Shown: positions 17,100 through 28,896, counted from the first letter of the stretch. The stretch is 59,336 bases of DNA from Bacteroidales bacterium (GCA_017417385.1 JAFPZF010000077.1:1-59336), one strand, 5' to 3'. Numbers and translations are program-made. The notes: generated by a model not told the origin, from the sequence alone.

Positions 17100-18524
17100 C
17101 TACTGTGCCGTCACGGTGCAGTATATCTTCTCAGAATTATTTCTACATGGATAGAGTTTCACGACGTAATTGCCGTCTGTTGCAATCGTCAGGTTTGCAC
17201 CGCCTGCTACCAGGTCGTCATTCGTGCCACCGAGGTTGATATCCCAGCCGTCATTAGCCCTGAATTTGAACTCTCCTGCCTTCAGTGCGCCCGTGTAGAC
17301 GTATGCGTTCTCCGTCGCATCCCACGTCATGTCGGTGTCTGCATCCCAGCCACCATCCTGTGCCGGACCAACTATGCCCCACGTCGTCAGTGTCGCCTCG
17401 AATATGCCGTTGGCTACGTCTACAGTGACCTTGTAGAGGCCTGCCGTCTCAGCCTTAATGTTGGTGTTGTCGCTGCTGAATGTCGGATCTGCCGGTGCTA
17501 TGCCCGTTGCCCAGTCACTGAACGTCTTTGCATTGTACTCGCCGTCTTTCCAGTTCCTGTGCTTCGTGAACTTGAACTCGCCATCGAGATATACATAGCC
17601 GCTGTATACACCGTCAGAGTCTGGCGAGCGAAGCGCTGCCGCTGTCTCAGGATCCCATTTCGGATTGCCCGGAGCGTAGATCCACTCCTCGAATGCTAGC
17701 GGCGTGACGGTGATCGTGTACTCCATCATGTTCAACGTCAGCTGGTAGTACAACGCTCCGTCTGTCTTCGGCTGCGAGAACGCCTGTGGCTTCGTCGTTA
17801 CCAGCGTTGCCTTCAGGTCGCTGCATCCGTCAGTCTCAGCACCGATGAGGTTGTCCCAGAAATTCTCAGCTCCGTATGCCGACTCTGGCGCAATCTTGAA
17901 CCACTCGTCAACCCTCTCCGTCGGTTTCTCTGCGTCAAACGATGCAGGTATCGTGACTGTGAAGATCGGGTCGTCATAGACGCTCTTCGTCTCGTCTGCA
18001 CGCTTGAATACGTAGGTCTTGTCGCTGTCGCTCCATCCATTAGCCGAGCCTACATAGTAGTATGCGCTCTCGATGACAGGTGCTGTAAGCTGAGCCTCTA
18101 TCGTCACTGGATTCTTCACCAGCGTCGTCACACCGTCGATGTCTACGAGTGCGTTCACTGTTCCTTCAAGTGTTCTCTTCTCCGGAGCTCGTCCATACTG
18201 GGCGATGACGACCTCCTTCAGGTCGCCTGCCCTGACCTTGCCTTCCTCATTTACCGCGATGATTGTCCCATTGTTGAAGACGATGCTGTATGTCGTCTTC
18301 GATGCACTGCTGCTGCTGACGGTCGGCGTGAAGACGCTGACGAGTGCGTCGTCGTCTTCTATCGCCTCGTAGTTAACTACGCTCGCCCCGTCAACCTTCA
18401 CCGCTACGCTCTGCGCCGCCTCCTGTGAGTTGCTCTGCGGCAGCGCCCAGTCGTTGTAGCTCTCGTCGTCACACGCCGTAAATGCGAGTGCCGCAAGCGC
18501 CATCATGCTATATGCCGATTTCAT
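17100..18524 (-). CDS. susF: SusF-like surface starch-binding lipoprotein
   Basis: A 474-residue lipoprotein (lipobox ALAFTAC, Cys at 18) built, as in SusE/SusF, from an N-terminal Ig-like domain followed by carbohydrate-binding domains with repeated W-rich segments (YYVGSANGWSDSDK, IYAPGNPKWDPETA, GIVGPAQDGGWDADTD). Three such starch-binding repeats can be seen, the SusF arrangement. It has no catalytic motif; its role is to hold starch near the SusCD importer. It lies 47 bp after susE and before the amylase. Assignment to SusF rather than SusE rests on position and repeat number. Confidence 0.85.
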   Translation of the reverse strand: MKSAYSMMALAALAFTACDDESYNDWALPQSNSQEAAQSVAVKVDGASVVNYEAIEDDDALVSVFTPTVSSSSASKTTYSIVFNNGTIIAVNEEGKVRAGDLKEVVIAQYGRAPEKRTLEGTVNALVDIDGVTTLVKNPVTIEAQLTAPVIESAYYYVGSANGWSDSDKTYVFKRADETKSVYDDPIFTVTIPASFDAEKPTERVDEWFKIAPESAYGAENFWDNLIGAETDGCSDLKATLVTTKPQAFSQPKTDGALYYQLTLNMMEYTITVTPLAFEEWIYAPGNPKWDPETAAALRSPDSDGVYSGYVYLDGEFKFTKHRNWKDGEYNAKTFSDWATGIAPADPTFSSDNTNIKAETAGLYKVTVDVANGIFEATLTTWGIVGPAQDGGWDADTDMTWDATENAYVYTGALKAGEFKFRANDGWDINLGGTNDDLVAGGANLTIATDGNYVVKLYPCRNNSEKIYCTVTAQ

Positions 18525-18571
18525 TCTTCCTTGTTTTATTGTGTTTCACTTCCGTTTCCTGTGACTTCCCC

Positions 18572-19765
18572 CTACTTCGCTACGAACGTGTAGGATCCGT
18601 CGATGTCATTGAAGATGACTGTCCATACGCCCTCCGGTACCGGGATGTTAGCTCCTCCATTGGTGCCGATGCCGCTCGGGAAGTCTGAGCTACCCCAGTT
18701 CGGACTCCAGTCATGCTGCAGGAACTTGACCTCGAGAGGTCCTGCACTTGCGTCAAGCTCACATGTCCACATGTGGTTGTGGCCCTCAAGGCTTGCTACG
18801 GTGTTGATCGGCGTCATCGCTGTCTCTTTCCAGTCGTTGAACGTGCCAGAGATGAGCATCGTCGAGTAGACGGCCGGCTCCTCTGCATACGGCTCTATCG
18901 TCATCTCGTCCGTCGCTGTGTTCAGGCTGATGGTGTAGTAACCGTTTGCTGCTACCTCGATGTTGCCAGATCCACCGTCGTTCTTGACGAATGCACCGTC
19001 CTTCATGCCCCACTGGTCATCCCATCCGCCTGGAGTCTTGACCAGCTTGAAGCCCTCGGTCGTCAGGTAGCCTGTGAATGTCAGCGGACCCTGACCGGTC
19101 TTCTTGTCGTATTCTGCACCCGTTACGGCCCTCATCGGATAGATTGCCGTGCCTATGTTCTTCGCGTCGTTGCCCCAGCTACCGTCGCCTATGCAAGCTC
19201 CGACAAGATACCACATCTCCGTCGGTGCTGCCGTCAACGCTACGTAATACGGCGAGAACTTCATCGTGACGACGTTAGACGCTATCGCATACTGCGACTG
19301 CTTTGCCGAGCCCTTTGGCGTTGCCAATACTCGTGCATACACCTGGAGGTCTTCCGGTACCTGCGTCTCGTCATCCCACCTGTACAAGTGTGCCAGCCCC
19401 GTCGCTATGTCACTCGCGAGATACTCTGTCTTGCACGTCGAGACTGGGTCCAGCGAGACGTAGTCCGCTACCTTCTTGCCCTCCTCGTCGTCCTCTGCCT
19501 CTGCTGCCGAGACGGTGAAGTTCCCGTCCTTCGAGAGCTGAAGCTCATACTCCGCTACCAGTGGGAATCCCCAGTTCGGCTGGCTCCACGACATCGGCAA
19601 CGCCTTGCTCGCCGACAGTCTTATCTCGTTCCCCGAGAACGTTGGCGTGTTGAAGACGAACTCTGTCGCTTTCTCTATCGTCGGATTGTCATCCCTGTCG
19701 TCGTCGCACGATGCAAAGCCTACTGCCATGCCAAGTGCTAGTGACGCTATCATTATCTTGTTCAT
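18572..19765 (-). CDS. susE: SusE-like surface starch-binding lipoprotein
   Basis: A 397-residue lipoprotein (signal peptide ending AVGFASC) followed by the SusE-type N-terminal domain (PTIEKATEFVFNTPTFSGNE and after), which contains the SWSQPNWGFPLVAEYELQLS segment typical of these proteins. Two carbohydrate-binding modules with the MWYLVGACIGDGSWG and LISGTFNDWKETAM motifs come next. Like SusE it has two starch-binding repeats, one fewer than the next gene. It is predicted to sit on the outer face of the outer membrane and bind starch without cutting it. It lies between susD and susF with gaps of about 45 bp and is probably part of one transcript. Confidence 0.85.
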   Translation of the reverse strand: MNKIMIASLALGMAVGFASCDDDRDDNPTIEKATEFVFNTPTFSGNEIRLSASKALPMSWSQPNWGFPLVAEYELQLSKDGNFTVSAAEAEDDEEGKKVADYVSLDPVSTCKTEYLASDIATGLAHLYRWDDETQVPEDLQVYARVLATPKGSAKQSQYAIASNVVTMKFSPYYVALTAAPTEMWYLVGACIGDGSWGNDAKNIGTAIYPMRAVTGAEYDKKTGQGPLTFTGYLTTEGFKLVKTPGGWDDQWGMKDGAFVKNDGGSGNIEVAANGYYTISLNTATDEMTIEPYAEEPAVYSTMLISGTFNDWKETAMTPINTVASLEGHNHMWTCELDASAGPLEVKFLQHDWSPNWGSSDFPSGIGTNGGANIPVPEGVWTVIFNDIDGSYTFVAK

Positions 19766-19807
19766 GTCGTTTCTTCTTGTTTTGTGTTGTTCTTCTTTTC
19801 TCCCTCT

Positions 19808-21403
19808 TTAGTAGCCTGGGTTCTGCTTCAAGTTCGGGTTTGCATTCAAGTCGGTCTCCGGAATAGCGAAGACGTTCAAGCTCTCCGCAAAGTTCGCTCC
19901 GGTGATCGTGCCACCCTTCCACTGCCATGTGTAGCCTGTGTTGCCGCCAAACTTGCCAAACCTGATGAGTACTGTGCGCCTGTAACCCTCAAAGTAGAAC
20001 TCCCTCGTCCACTCGTCGCAGATTACGTCGAGGCTCGCTGCCTGAAGTGGCTGTGCATTAGCCCTAGTCCTGATGGCGTTCAGCGCTGCAAGTCCATCTG
20101 CGTCTGCCGTGCCGTTGTTCATTCTTGCCTTAGCCTCTGCATAGTTGAGGTATGCCTCTGCCGCCCTCATGAAGAACCAGTCTGTGTCTGGGAACTTGAC
20201 GTCGTGCGCCTTGCCGCCCGTAGCGTAGAAGTTCGTGAACTTCGTCGTTGACAGTCCATTCGTGAAGTCCGATGGATCCTCGACGTCAAACTTCCTGTCC
20301 TTGCTCCAGAACAATGCCCTGTCGTCGCCTGCCGCACTGACCATCTCCCACGATGTCGCACTCTTCGGCACGTTGTTGTTCGGGAAGAACTTCAAGACGA
20401 GGTCTGGTCTGCACCTGTTGCCACCCCAGTTCTGAGTCGTGTTGTTCGAATCCTCGCCGACGAGCTTCATGTCGTCCTTGAACGTGCTCGCTATCAAGAA
20501 GAGTGACGTACCCCAGCTTGTCGTCGTGATACCGTCCTGGAGGAGCGGAAGCACTGCCTCGTATGCAGCGTCGGTCTCCCCATTGTCTCCCATGAACAGC
20601 ATCTGGTATGCCGACCACTGGCCCATCTTCGTCGTGTTGAGCTTGTAGCTCGAGTCCATGACCTTCTTCGCATACTCGGCTGCCTTCTCATACTGCGCCT
20701 TGCCCGTGTAGACCTCAGAGTTCAGGTAGAGACGAGAGAGAAGTAGCCATGCTGCTGCCTTGTCTGCCCTGCCATAGCCTGAGTCTGTGGACTTCTTCGC
20801 CTTCGCCTCGCTCATGTCGTTGACACAGTCGAGGAGCTCGCTCTCGATGAAGTTGAAGACCTGCTCCCTCGTGCCCTGCGGTGCCTTCTCGCTAGACATC
20901 TCTGTCAAGAACGGGACGTTGCCCCATCCGTCCATCAGGTAGTAGTAGTGGAGTGCCCTCAGGAATCTTACCTCCGCCGTCTTCGTCGCGTCAACGCCTC
21001 CACACTCGCTTAGGTAGTAGTTCGTCATCGTGACTCCGAAGTAGAGTCTGTAGTAGAGTCCGTTCAACATCGGGTGGCTTGCGCCCCAGTTGTTGAAGTT
21101 GAACGTCGAGATTCCCTCGTCACCCCAGCAGCACATCGCCTCGTCGGTCGTCAACGTCTGAGAGTTGACTATCTGGCGGACAAAGCCTGTGAATCCTCCG
21201 TCGAGTCCGTCGATGTCGCAGTCACCGTCCGCACCTCCATTGCCCGCAAGCGCCATCGTTGCATAGCACTTGTTGAAGAGCGCGTTAGGGTCGACTTCCA
21301 TGTTAGTACTCGGGTCGATTGGCGTGACGTCAAGATCGTTCACACACGACGTGAGACCGAAGACTGCCAAGACCGCTGGTAGTATTATATGTTTTGCTTT
21401 CAT
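19808..21403 (-). CDS. susD: SusD-like starch-binding lipoprotein (RagB/SusD family)
   Basis: A 531-residue RagB/SusD family lipoprotein (lipobox FGLTSC, Cys at 20) forming the lid on the SusC barrel. Family hallmarks include the N-terminal VDPNALFNKCYATM helix, RFLRALHYYYLMDGWGNVPF near residue 145 with the TPR-like repeats, and the C-terminal RAEAYLNYAEAKARMN and EFYFEGYRRTVLIRFGKF segments. It directly follows susC with a 15-bp gap. Starch specificity is inferred from the locus rather than from visible binding residues. Confidence 0.93.
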   Translation of the reverse strand: MKAKHIILPAVLAVFGLTSCVNDLDVTPIDPSTNMEVDPNALFNKCYATMALAGNGGADGDCDIDGLDGGFTGFVRQIVNSQTLTTDEAMCCWGDEGISTFNFNNWGASHPMLNGLYYRLYFGVTMTNYYLSECGGVDATKTAEVRFLRALHYYYLMDGWGNVPFLTEMSSEKAPQGTREQVFNFIESELLDCVNDMSEAKAKKSTDSGYGRADKAAAWLLLSRLYLNSEVYTGKAQYEKAAEYAKKVMDSSYKLNTTKMGQWSAYQMLFMGDNGETDAAYEAVLPLLQDGITTTSWGTSLFLIASTFKDDMKLVGEDSNNTTQNWGGNRCRPDLVLKFFPNNNVPKSATSWEMVSAAGDDRALFWSKDRKFDVEDPSDFTNGLSTTKFTNFYATGGKAHDVKFPDTDWFFMRAAEAYLNYAEAKARMNNGTADADGLAALNAIRTRANAQPLQAASLDVICDEWTREFYFEGYRRTVLIRFGKFGGNTGYTWQWKGGTITGANFAESLNVFAIPETDLNANPNLKQNPGY

Positions 21404-21418
21404 GATTTGCCTGTGTTA

Positions 21419-24400
21419 TTAGAAGTTGAGTGTCAAACCGAGCTGATATGTGATAGGCCTCGGGTAGATGTTGTTGTCGATGCCGTACTTCTTGCCGTTG
21501 TCCTGCGGCGCAATCTCCGGGTCTATGCCCTTGTAGTTCGTGACGCAGAAGACGTTCGTGACTGATCCGAAGACACGTCCGCTAAGCTTCGTCGTCGTGT
21601 CGCCAAACGAATAGCCGAGGGTGATGTTGTCGCACTTCAAGAACGACCCGTTCTGTACGAAGTAGTCTGAGAGTGCATTGTCGTTCGTCTGCCAGTTCTT
21701 GTCGAGGACCATCTTTGGTCTGTTGCTCAGGTAGCTCGAGCCATAGACTGATGCCTTGCTGACGTTGCTTGCCCCAGCCTCAAGGTCGTTGTAGACGTAG
21801 TTGCCGACGTTAGCCCTCAATGAGAAGCCGAAGTCCCAGTTCTTGTACTGCAGACGGCTGCTCAATCCGAAGAGCCATGGCGCCGTCGGGCTCTTGTAGA
21901 AGTACTTGTCGCTCTCGTTGATGATGCCGTCTGCGTTCCTGTCGACATACAATCCCTCGATTGGCTGTCCGTCTACATCATAAACCTGCTGATATACGTA
22001 GAATGAGTTAGCTGCATGTCCTACTGAATGTGCCTGGCAGTTCTTGCCGACACCACTAGAGATGCCGCCCGTCGCTACGAAGTAGCCTTCCTCGCCGATG
22101 AGCTCCGTGATCTCGTTCTTGTTGTACGTTGCGTTGCCAGAAAGCTCCCAGTTCCAGTCGCCTGTCTGGATCGGACGCACTGTCAGCGCCAACTCGATAC
22201 CCCTGTTCTCTAGCTTACCGATGTTGCTCGTCACCTGGTTCCTGAAGTTCGAGCCTGCAGAGACGTATGCTGTGTTCAGCAGGTCGGTCGTCTCCCTGTA
22301 GTAGTAGTCTGCTGCCAGCGAGAACCTTCCGTTCAAGAAGTCGAGGTCGAGTCCTGCGTTATACGTCGTCGTCGTCTCCCATGTTAAGTCTGCATTGTAT
22401 GCGTCCGGCCTGTTGAGCGTTCCTGTTCCGTCGCCGACGCTGTTCAATGGATATGCGCTGCCGTTGCCGGTGTTGACGTTGAACGATGCGAAATAGTTGT
22501 AGTCGCCGATGCCCTCCTGCTGACCTGTCTGGCCATAGCCGAGGCGTATCTTTGCGTCCGTCAGGACGTCAACATCTCTCAAGAATGCCTCCTCCTTGAG
22601 CTTCCATCCGAAGGCAAATGATGGGAAGAGTGCCCAGTGGTCCTTGAACCTCGAAGATCCGTCATACCTCAACGTCGCTGTGAGCAAGTACCTGTTCAAC
22701 AAGCTGTAGTTCGCACGTCCGAAGAACGATACGAGATAGTTCTCGCTCTTCTCGGTCTTCTGGTCTCTCTTGTACTGCGTGCCACGAAGCGCGCTGTCGT
22801 TGTTCGTCGTCGGATACCATCCGCTGCCATCTTTCTCCTTGACATGGTGGAAGTGCTGCCACTCATAACCTGCCATGATGTCGAAATGGTTGGCCTTGTT
22901 GAAGTCCTTGGTGTACTGCGCGAAGGCGTTGAACGAGAGGTTGTACTTGTCGATGCTCTCCCATCCGTTCCATCCATAGTACGGGTTCGTTGCCGAATGA
23001 TTCGTGATGTCGCTCGTCTCCTTACCTGTCGAGACGTCTGCACCGAGGTTTGCATGGAGGATGAGGTCCTCGAAGTTGTGAATCTTATACGTGCCCTCGA
23101 TGTTGCCGATGAACGACTTTGACTTTGCTATCTTCTCCTGCTGGTCGAGAAGCGCTACCGGGTTCTTCGTCGCAAGCTCGTTCCTTACCTTCGTCCATGT
23201 ATTGTCGTTATACGAGCCGTCAAGCAGCCACTGGAAGTATCCGTCGAAGTTCTTGAACTCCTCCCTGTCGTCGGTCGGGCTCTGTGTCGGGTCAAACCAT
23301 ACTGCTGCACCGACTGCACCGTCGTCTGCATACTGCGTCTTTGCATACATGCCCCTCAAGTTGATGTTGAAGGTCAAGTGGTCCTCGAGCAGGCTCGGCG
23401 TCAAGTTCAACGATGCTGTCATTCTCCTGAAGTCCGAGGTCTTCAAGATACCCTCCTGACCGGTGTAGCCGAGTGATGCACGCCATCCCATGTGCTCCAT
23501 GCCTCCGACGGCCGTCACGTTGTGGTCCGTGCTGAGCGCTGGCCTGTAGATCTCGTCCTGCCAGTCTGTGTTAGCCTTGCCGAGTGCCGCGTAAGCCTCG
23601 CTGTCCGTGCCATACTGCTTCTCGATGAAGCTCCTGAACTCGTCGCCATCCATGACCTCGATGAGATCCTTCTTCATGCTGAGCGAGACACTGCCGTTGT
23701 ATGTGAACTTCGGCGCCTTCATGCCACCCTTCAGTCCCTTCTTCGTCGTGATGATGATGACACCGTTTGAACCACGACTACCATAGATCGCCGTCGCCGA
23801 TGCGTCCTTCAAGACTGTGAACGTCTCGATATCTGCCGGGTTGACGATTGACAGCGGGTTCGAGAGACCCTTGACTCCGTCATTGTCCATCGCAAGTCCG
23901 TCGATGACGATGAGAGGGTCGTTGGATGCGTTCAGTGACGAGCCACCACGAATCCTGATCGTCGCTCCCGCACCTGGCGTACCACTCGTCGACGAGATGT
24001 TCACACCGGCTATCTTACCTGAGATCATGTCCTGAGGGTTCGTGACGAGTCCCCTGTTCTTCTCGTCTGGCTTGATTGCGGTCACGGAACCTGTCAAGTC
24101 GTTCTTCTTCGCTACACCGTATCCGATGACGACGACGTCCTCCAGCAACTTGTCGTTCGATACCAGCGTCACTGTCATACCGTCAGTTGCCGCAGCCTCC
24201 TGCGACTCATAACCGAGGTATGTGAATTTCAACACTGTCCCAGCCGGAACTTTCATCGAGAAGTTTCCATCCATGTCTGTGATGGTACCGTTCGTCGTCC
24301 CAACCTGCTGCACCGCTACTGCCGCCGCCGGCTCGCCACTGTCGAGCATGACCTGGCCCTTCACGGTGATGACGTCTTGCGCCACCGCTCCTAGTGTCGC

Positions 24401-24454
24401 AATGATCCCTACTATCAGCGATAATAGAAATCGGAAGTTTAGTTTTCCTTTCAT
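21419..24454 (-). CDS. susC: SusC-like TonB-dependent outer-membrane importer
   Basis: A 1011-residue TonB-dependent barrel that imports maltooligosaccharides together with SusD. In order: signal peptide (about 1-26), carboxypeptidase-regulatory domain (27-105, DGNFSMKVPAGT), TonB box/linker (LLEDVVVIGYG), plug domain (about 115-235, with IRIRGGSSLNASNDPLIVIDG and YGSRGSNGVIIITTKKG cut short here) and a 22-strand barrel ending in a C-terminal aromatic (LGLTLNF). The length fits the SusC family. It starts 34 bp after susB and is followed by susD at 15 bp. Confidence 0.95.
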   Translation of the reverse strand: MKGKLNFRFLLSLIVGIIATLGAVAQDVITVKGQVMLDSGEPAAAVAVQQVGTTNGTITDMDGNFSMKVPAGTVLKFTYLGYESQEAAATDGMTVTLVSNDKLLEDVVVIGYGVAKKNDLTGSVTAIKPDEKNRGLVTNPQDMISGKIAGVNISSTSGTPGAGATIRIRGGSSLNASNDPLIVIDGLAMDNDGVKGLSNPLSIVNPADIETFTVLKDASATAIYGSRGSNGVIIITTKKGLKGGMKAPKFTYNGSVSLSMKKDLIEVMDGDEFRSFIEKQYGTDSEAYAALGKANTDWQDEIYRPALSTDHNVTAVGGMEHMGWRASLGYTGQEGILKTSDFRRMTASLNLTPSLLEDHLTFNINLRGMYAKTQYADDGAVGAAVWFDPTQSPTDDREEFKNFDGYFQWLLDGSYNDNTWTKVRNELATKNPVALLDQQEKIAKSKSFIGNIEGTYKIHNFEDLILHANLGADVSTGKETSDITNHSATNPYYGWNGWESIDKYNLSFNAFAQYTKDFNKANHFDIMAGYEWQHFHHVKEKDGSGWYPTTNNDSALRGTQYKRDQKTEKSENYLVSFFGRANYSLLNRYLLTATLRYDGSSRFKDHWALFPSFAFGWKLKEEAFLRDVDVLTDAKIRLGYGQTGQQEGIGDYNYFASFNVNTGNGSAYPLNSVGDGTGTLNRPDAYNADLTWETTTTYNAGLDLDFLNGRFSLAADYYYRETTDLLNTAYVSAGSNFRNQVTSNIGKLENRGIELALTVRPIQTGDWNWELSGNATYNKNEITELIGEEGYFVATGGISSGVGKNCQAHSVGHAANSFYVYQQVYDVDGQPIEGLYVDRNADGIINESDKYFYKSPTAPWLFGLSSRLQYKNWDFGFSLRANVGNYVYNDLEAGASNVSKASVYGSSYLSNRPKMVLDKNWQTNDNALSDYFVQNGSFLKCDNITLGYSFGDTTTKLSGRVFGSVTNVFCVTNYKGIDPEIAPQDNGKKYGIDNNIYPRPITYQLGLTLNF

Positions 24455-24488
24455 CGTTCTTTGTTATGTTTGTCTTTCTTTTTTTCTT

Positions 24489-26705
<2,217 letters not shown>

Positions 26706-26744
26706 TTATTTTGTTGCTATCTCGCTGTTTTTCTTTTCGCTTTG

Positions 26745-26752
26745 CAAAGGAG
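26745..26752 (-). promoter_or_regulatory. susB: Degenerate -7 element (CTCCTTTG) of the susB operon
   Basis: On the minus strand CTCCTTTG occupies the same position relative to the nearest TTTACATTTT box (35 bp) as TAGATTTG does upstream of susA. It deviates from TAnnTTTG in the first two bases, which would make the promoter depend on an activator. Confidence 0.4.
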
Positions 26753-26786
26753 AACAATTTTTAGTTTAATTTTCTTTTATAAAGTT

Positions 26787-26796
26787 AAAATGTAAA
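26787..26796 (-). promoter_or_regulatory. TTTACATTTT box, susB-proximal candidate SusR site
   Basis: AAAATGTAAA on the + strand, TTTACATTTT reading toward susB. It lies 67 bp from the distal copy and 35 bp upstream of the proposed -7 element. Confidence 0.5.
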
Positions 26797-26853
26797 CTGT
26801 GTTAATTGTTATCCTATTGATTTCGCGTCTTTTAGCTTCTTCTCTAGACTGCT

Positions 26854-26863
26854 AAAATGTAAA
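26854..26863 (-). promoter_or_regulatory. TTTACATTTT box, susB-distal candidate SusR site
   Basis: Second copy of the 10-mer in the susA-susB gap. Its flank AAAATGTAAATGCTTTT also matches the susA-proximal copy. It lies only 13 bp after the susA stop. Confidence 0.5.
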
Positions 26864-26875
26864 TGCTTTTGAACT

Positions 26876-28723
26876 TTATTTGAAGCTCAGGACGACTATC
26901 TGACGTGGCTTGAGGTTCATATTGCCCCTCGTTTCGACTGTTTCTCCGCTTACTATGTCCTTGGCACTGGCCTTTGGGAGTACCTCGCTGTATCTCCCGA
27001 GGTCTATCGTCTGCTCCTTGTCGCTGCCGTTCATGATGATGGTCGCCGTCTCGTTCCCATGATGCCTCGAGTAGACGTAGCAGCTGTTCTTTATTGCGTA
27101 GTGGACGAGGCTCCCCTTGCATACTGCCTCAGATGTCTTCCTCCAGTTCAACAGCTTCTTCGAGAACTCGAAGTACTCTTCCTGCAGCTCGTTCCTCCCG
27201 GCCTTCGTTAGCGCTGCCTTCGGGAAGTCTTTCCTTAGCTCGCCGTCGCCCTTGCTCTTGTTCGAGTCCATGCCGATCTCGTCGCCGTTGTATAGCTGTG
27301 GGATTCCTCTTAGTGTGAGTATGAGCGTCAGTGCCTGCTTATATCTGTTGATGTTCTTTGCCTCCTCGACGGTCTTCGCAAATCTGTCTGTGTCGTGATT
27401 CGTCAGGAATACTAGTAGGTGCATCGGGTCTTCATAGATGACGTCCTGCGATATGTACTCATATATTCTCGCCAGTCCTTGGTCCCATTCGTTGGTCTCC
27501 TCGTCGACTGCCGTGTGTATCGCGTTCATCAGCGGGAAGTCCATAACTGTCGGGAGCTCACTGTTCCTCGGGGCTATCAGCTTGCTCCCCTTCTGCCAGC
27601 ACGACACTCCGACGTTGTTCCCCATCCATGTCTCGCCGACTATGTTATATCCCGGATACTCCTTGTCCATCCTCTTGCACCACTCTGCCATCGACTCCAT
27701 GTCGCAGTATGGATATGTGTCCTGGCGTATTCCGTCTATGTGTGCATATTCTGTCCACCATATTGCCGTCTGTACGAGATAGTCGAGAACCATCTTGTTC
27801 TTCTGGTTGAAGTCCGGCATCGACTCTACAAACCATCCGTCCTGCGTCAGCGCTACTTCGTCATTCGCGGCGTGTATGTCTGTCGCTGCCCCTGTCTTAT
27901 AGCTTGTCTGGATGTACTTCCTCCCGTGGTTGAACCAGTCCTCCTGCGGCATGTCGCTGAAGAGGAAGTTGCTGGCTCCGCAGTGGTTGAAGACGAGGTC
28001 CATGATCATCTTGATGCCCTTCTCGTGGCACTTCTTTGTGAGCTCCGCCATCTTCTCGTTCGTGCCAAATCGTGGGTCTATCTGGTAATAGTTAGAGATG
28101 GCATAGCCGTGGTACGAGCAATGTGCCTCGTCGTTTGTTTGTATCGGCGTCGGCCATATCGCTGTTATCCCGAGCTCCGAGAGGTAGTCGAGCCCGTCCT
28201 CCATACCCTGGAGGTCGCCACCATGCCGCGCGTCTGCTATCGTTGGGTCGCATCCCTGCTCCTTCATGCCCTCTACGTTGTCGTTCGCCTTGTCGCCGTT
28301 GATGAATCTGTCTGGCATCAAGAGGTATATGACGTCGCTCGCGTCAAATATCATCGGCTTGATTCCGTCCCTCTTCCTGATCTCGTACGGGACTGCCATC
28401 TTCTGCTTCCCCTGCGTCAGTATGAAGTTGAACGTCTGCGCCTCCGCTCCTTTTAAGTCAAGGTATACGAAGAGGTAGTTCTTGTTCTCGACTCGCTCTG
28501 TCTTGCTTATCTTGACGCCTTTCGCCCCTTCCAACTTGACTTCGCAGTCTCCTATCCCCTGCGCGTGTATCATTACTTGGAGGCTCGTCTCCTCCATGCC
28601 TGCCCACCAGAATAGTGGGTGTACATGTTCCGCCTTCTTCGGGAGCTTCGCTGCTGCCTTCGTCGTAGCCATGACGCATGTCGTCATCGCTATCATCATT
28701 AGGAATGCTAATATCTTTGTCAT
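26876..28723 (-). CDS. susA: GH13 neopullulanase/cyclomaltodextrinase (SusA-like)
   Basis: A 615-residue periplasmic GH13 enzyme that trims imported oligosaccharides. After a signal peptide (about 1-24) comes the N-terminal beta-sandwich of cyclomaltodextrinases (about 30-118, HVHPLFWWAGMEETSLQVMI cut to its core), then the barrel with D335 (GIRQDTY), E364 (VGETWMG) and D444 (LTNHDTDR). MDLVFNH is region I, and a C-terminal beta domain follows. It is transcribed alone, divergent from the susR-like gene, with TAGATTTG and two TTTACATTTT boxes upstream. Confidence 0.94.
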   Translation of the reverse strand: MTKILAFLMMIAMTTCVMATTKAAAKLPKKAEHVHPLFWWAGMEETSLQVMIHAQGIGDCEVKLEGAKGVKISKTERVENKNYLFVYLDLKGAEAQTFNFILTQGKQKMAVPYEIRKRDGIKPMIFDASDVIYLLMPDRFINGDKANDNVEGMKEQGCDPTIADARHGGDLQGMEDGLDYLSELGITAIWPTPIQTNDEAHCSYHGYAISNYYQIDPRFGTNEKMAELTKKCHEKGIKMIMDLVFNHCGASNFLFSDMPQEDWFNHGRKYIQTSYKTGAATDIHAANDEVALTQDGWFVESMPDFNQKNKMVLDYLVQTAIWWTEYAHIDGIRQDTYPYCDMESMAEWCKRMDKEYPGYNIVGETWMGNNVGVSCWQKGSKLIAPRNSELPTVMDFPLMNAIHTAVDEETNEWDQGLARIYEYISQDVIYEDPMHLLVFLTNHDTDRFAKTVEEAKNINRYKQALTLILTLRGIPQLYNGDEIGMDSNKSKGDGELRKDFPKAALTKAGRNELQEEYFEFSKKLLNWRKTSEAVCKGSLVHYAIKNSCYVYSRHHGNETATIIMNGSDKEQTIDLGRYSEVLPKASAKDIVSGETVETRGNMNLKPRQIVVLSFK

Positions 28724-28750
28724 TGCTGTGCGCTGTTAATTTTAACACCG

Positions 28751-28758
28751 CAAATCTA
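28751..28758 (-). promoter_or_regulatory. susA: -7 promoter element (TAGATTTG) of susA
   Basis: Minus-strand TAnnTTTG match 27 bp upstream of the susA ATG. No -33 TTTG lies 19-20 bp upstream; the nearest upstream element is the TTTACATTTT box 35 bp away. Confidence 0.55.
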
Positions 28759-28793
28759 AAGGGTCTTTCTCCCGTTTGTTTCGTTGTGTACTC

Positions 28794-28803
28794 AAAATGT
28801 AAA
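28794..28803 (-). promoter_or_regulatory. TTTACATTTT box, susA-proximal candidate SusR site
   Basis: AAAATGTAAA on the + strand, 35 bp upstream of the susA -7 element and 66 bp from the distal copy, almost the same geometry as upstream of susB. Confidence 0.5.
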
Positions 28804-28859
28804 TGCTATTTTTGCTTATCTCTTTGATAACGACTTGTATAACATTTTTTACTCCTCGA

Positions 28860-28869
28860 AAAATGTAAA
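28860..28869 (-). promoter_or_regulatory. TTTACATTTT box, susA-distal candidate SusR site
   Basis: Fourth copy of the 10-mer. It lies in the divergent gap, 27 bp upstream of the -33 element of the susR-like gene, so it could serve susA activation, autoregulation or both. Confidence 0.45.
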
Positions 28870-28896
28870 TCTTTTTCACGCCTTTTTCTTCCGTAT

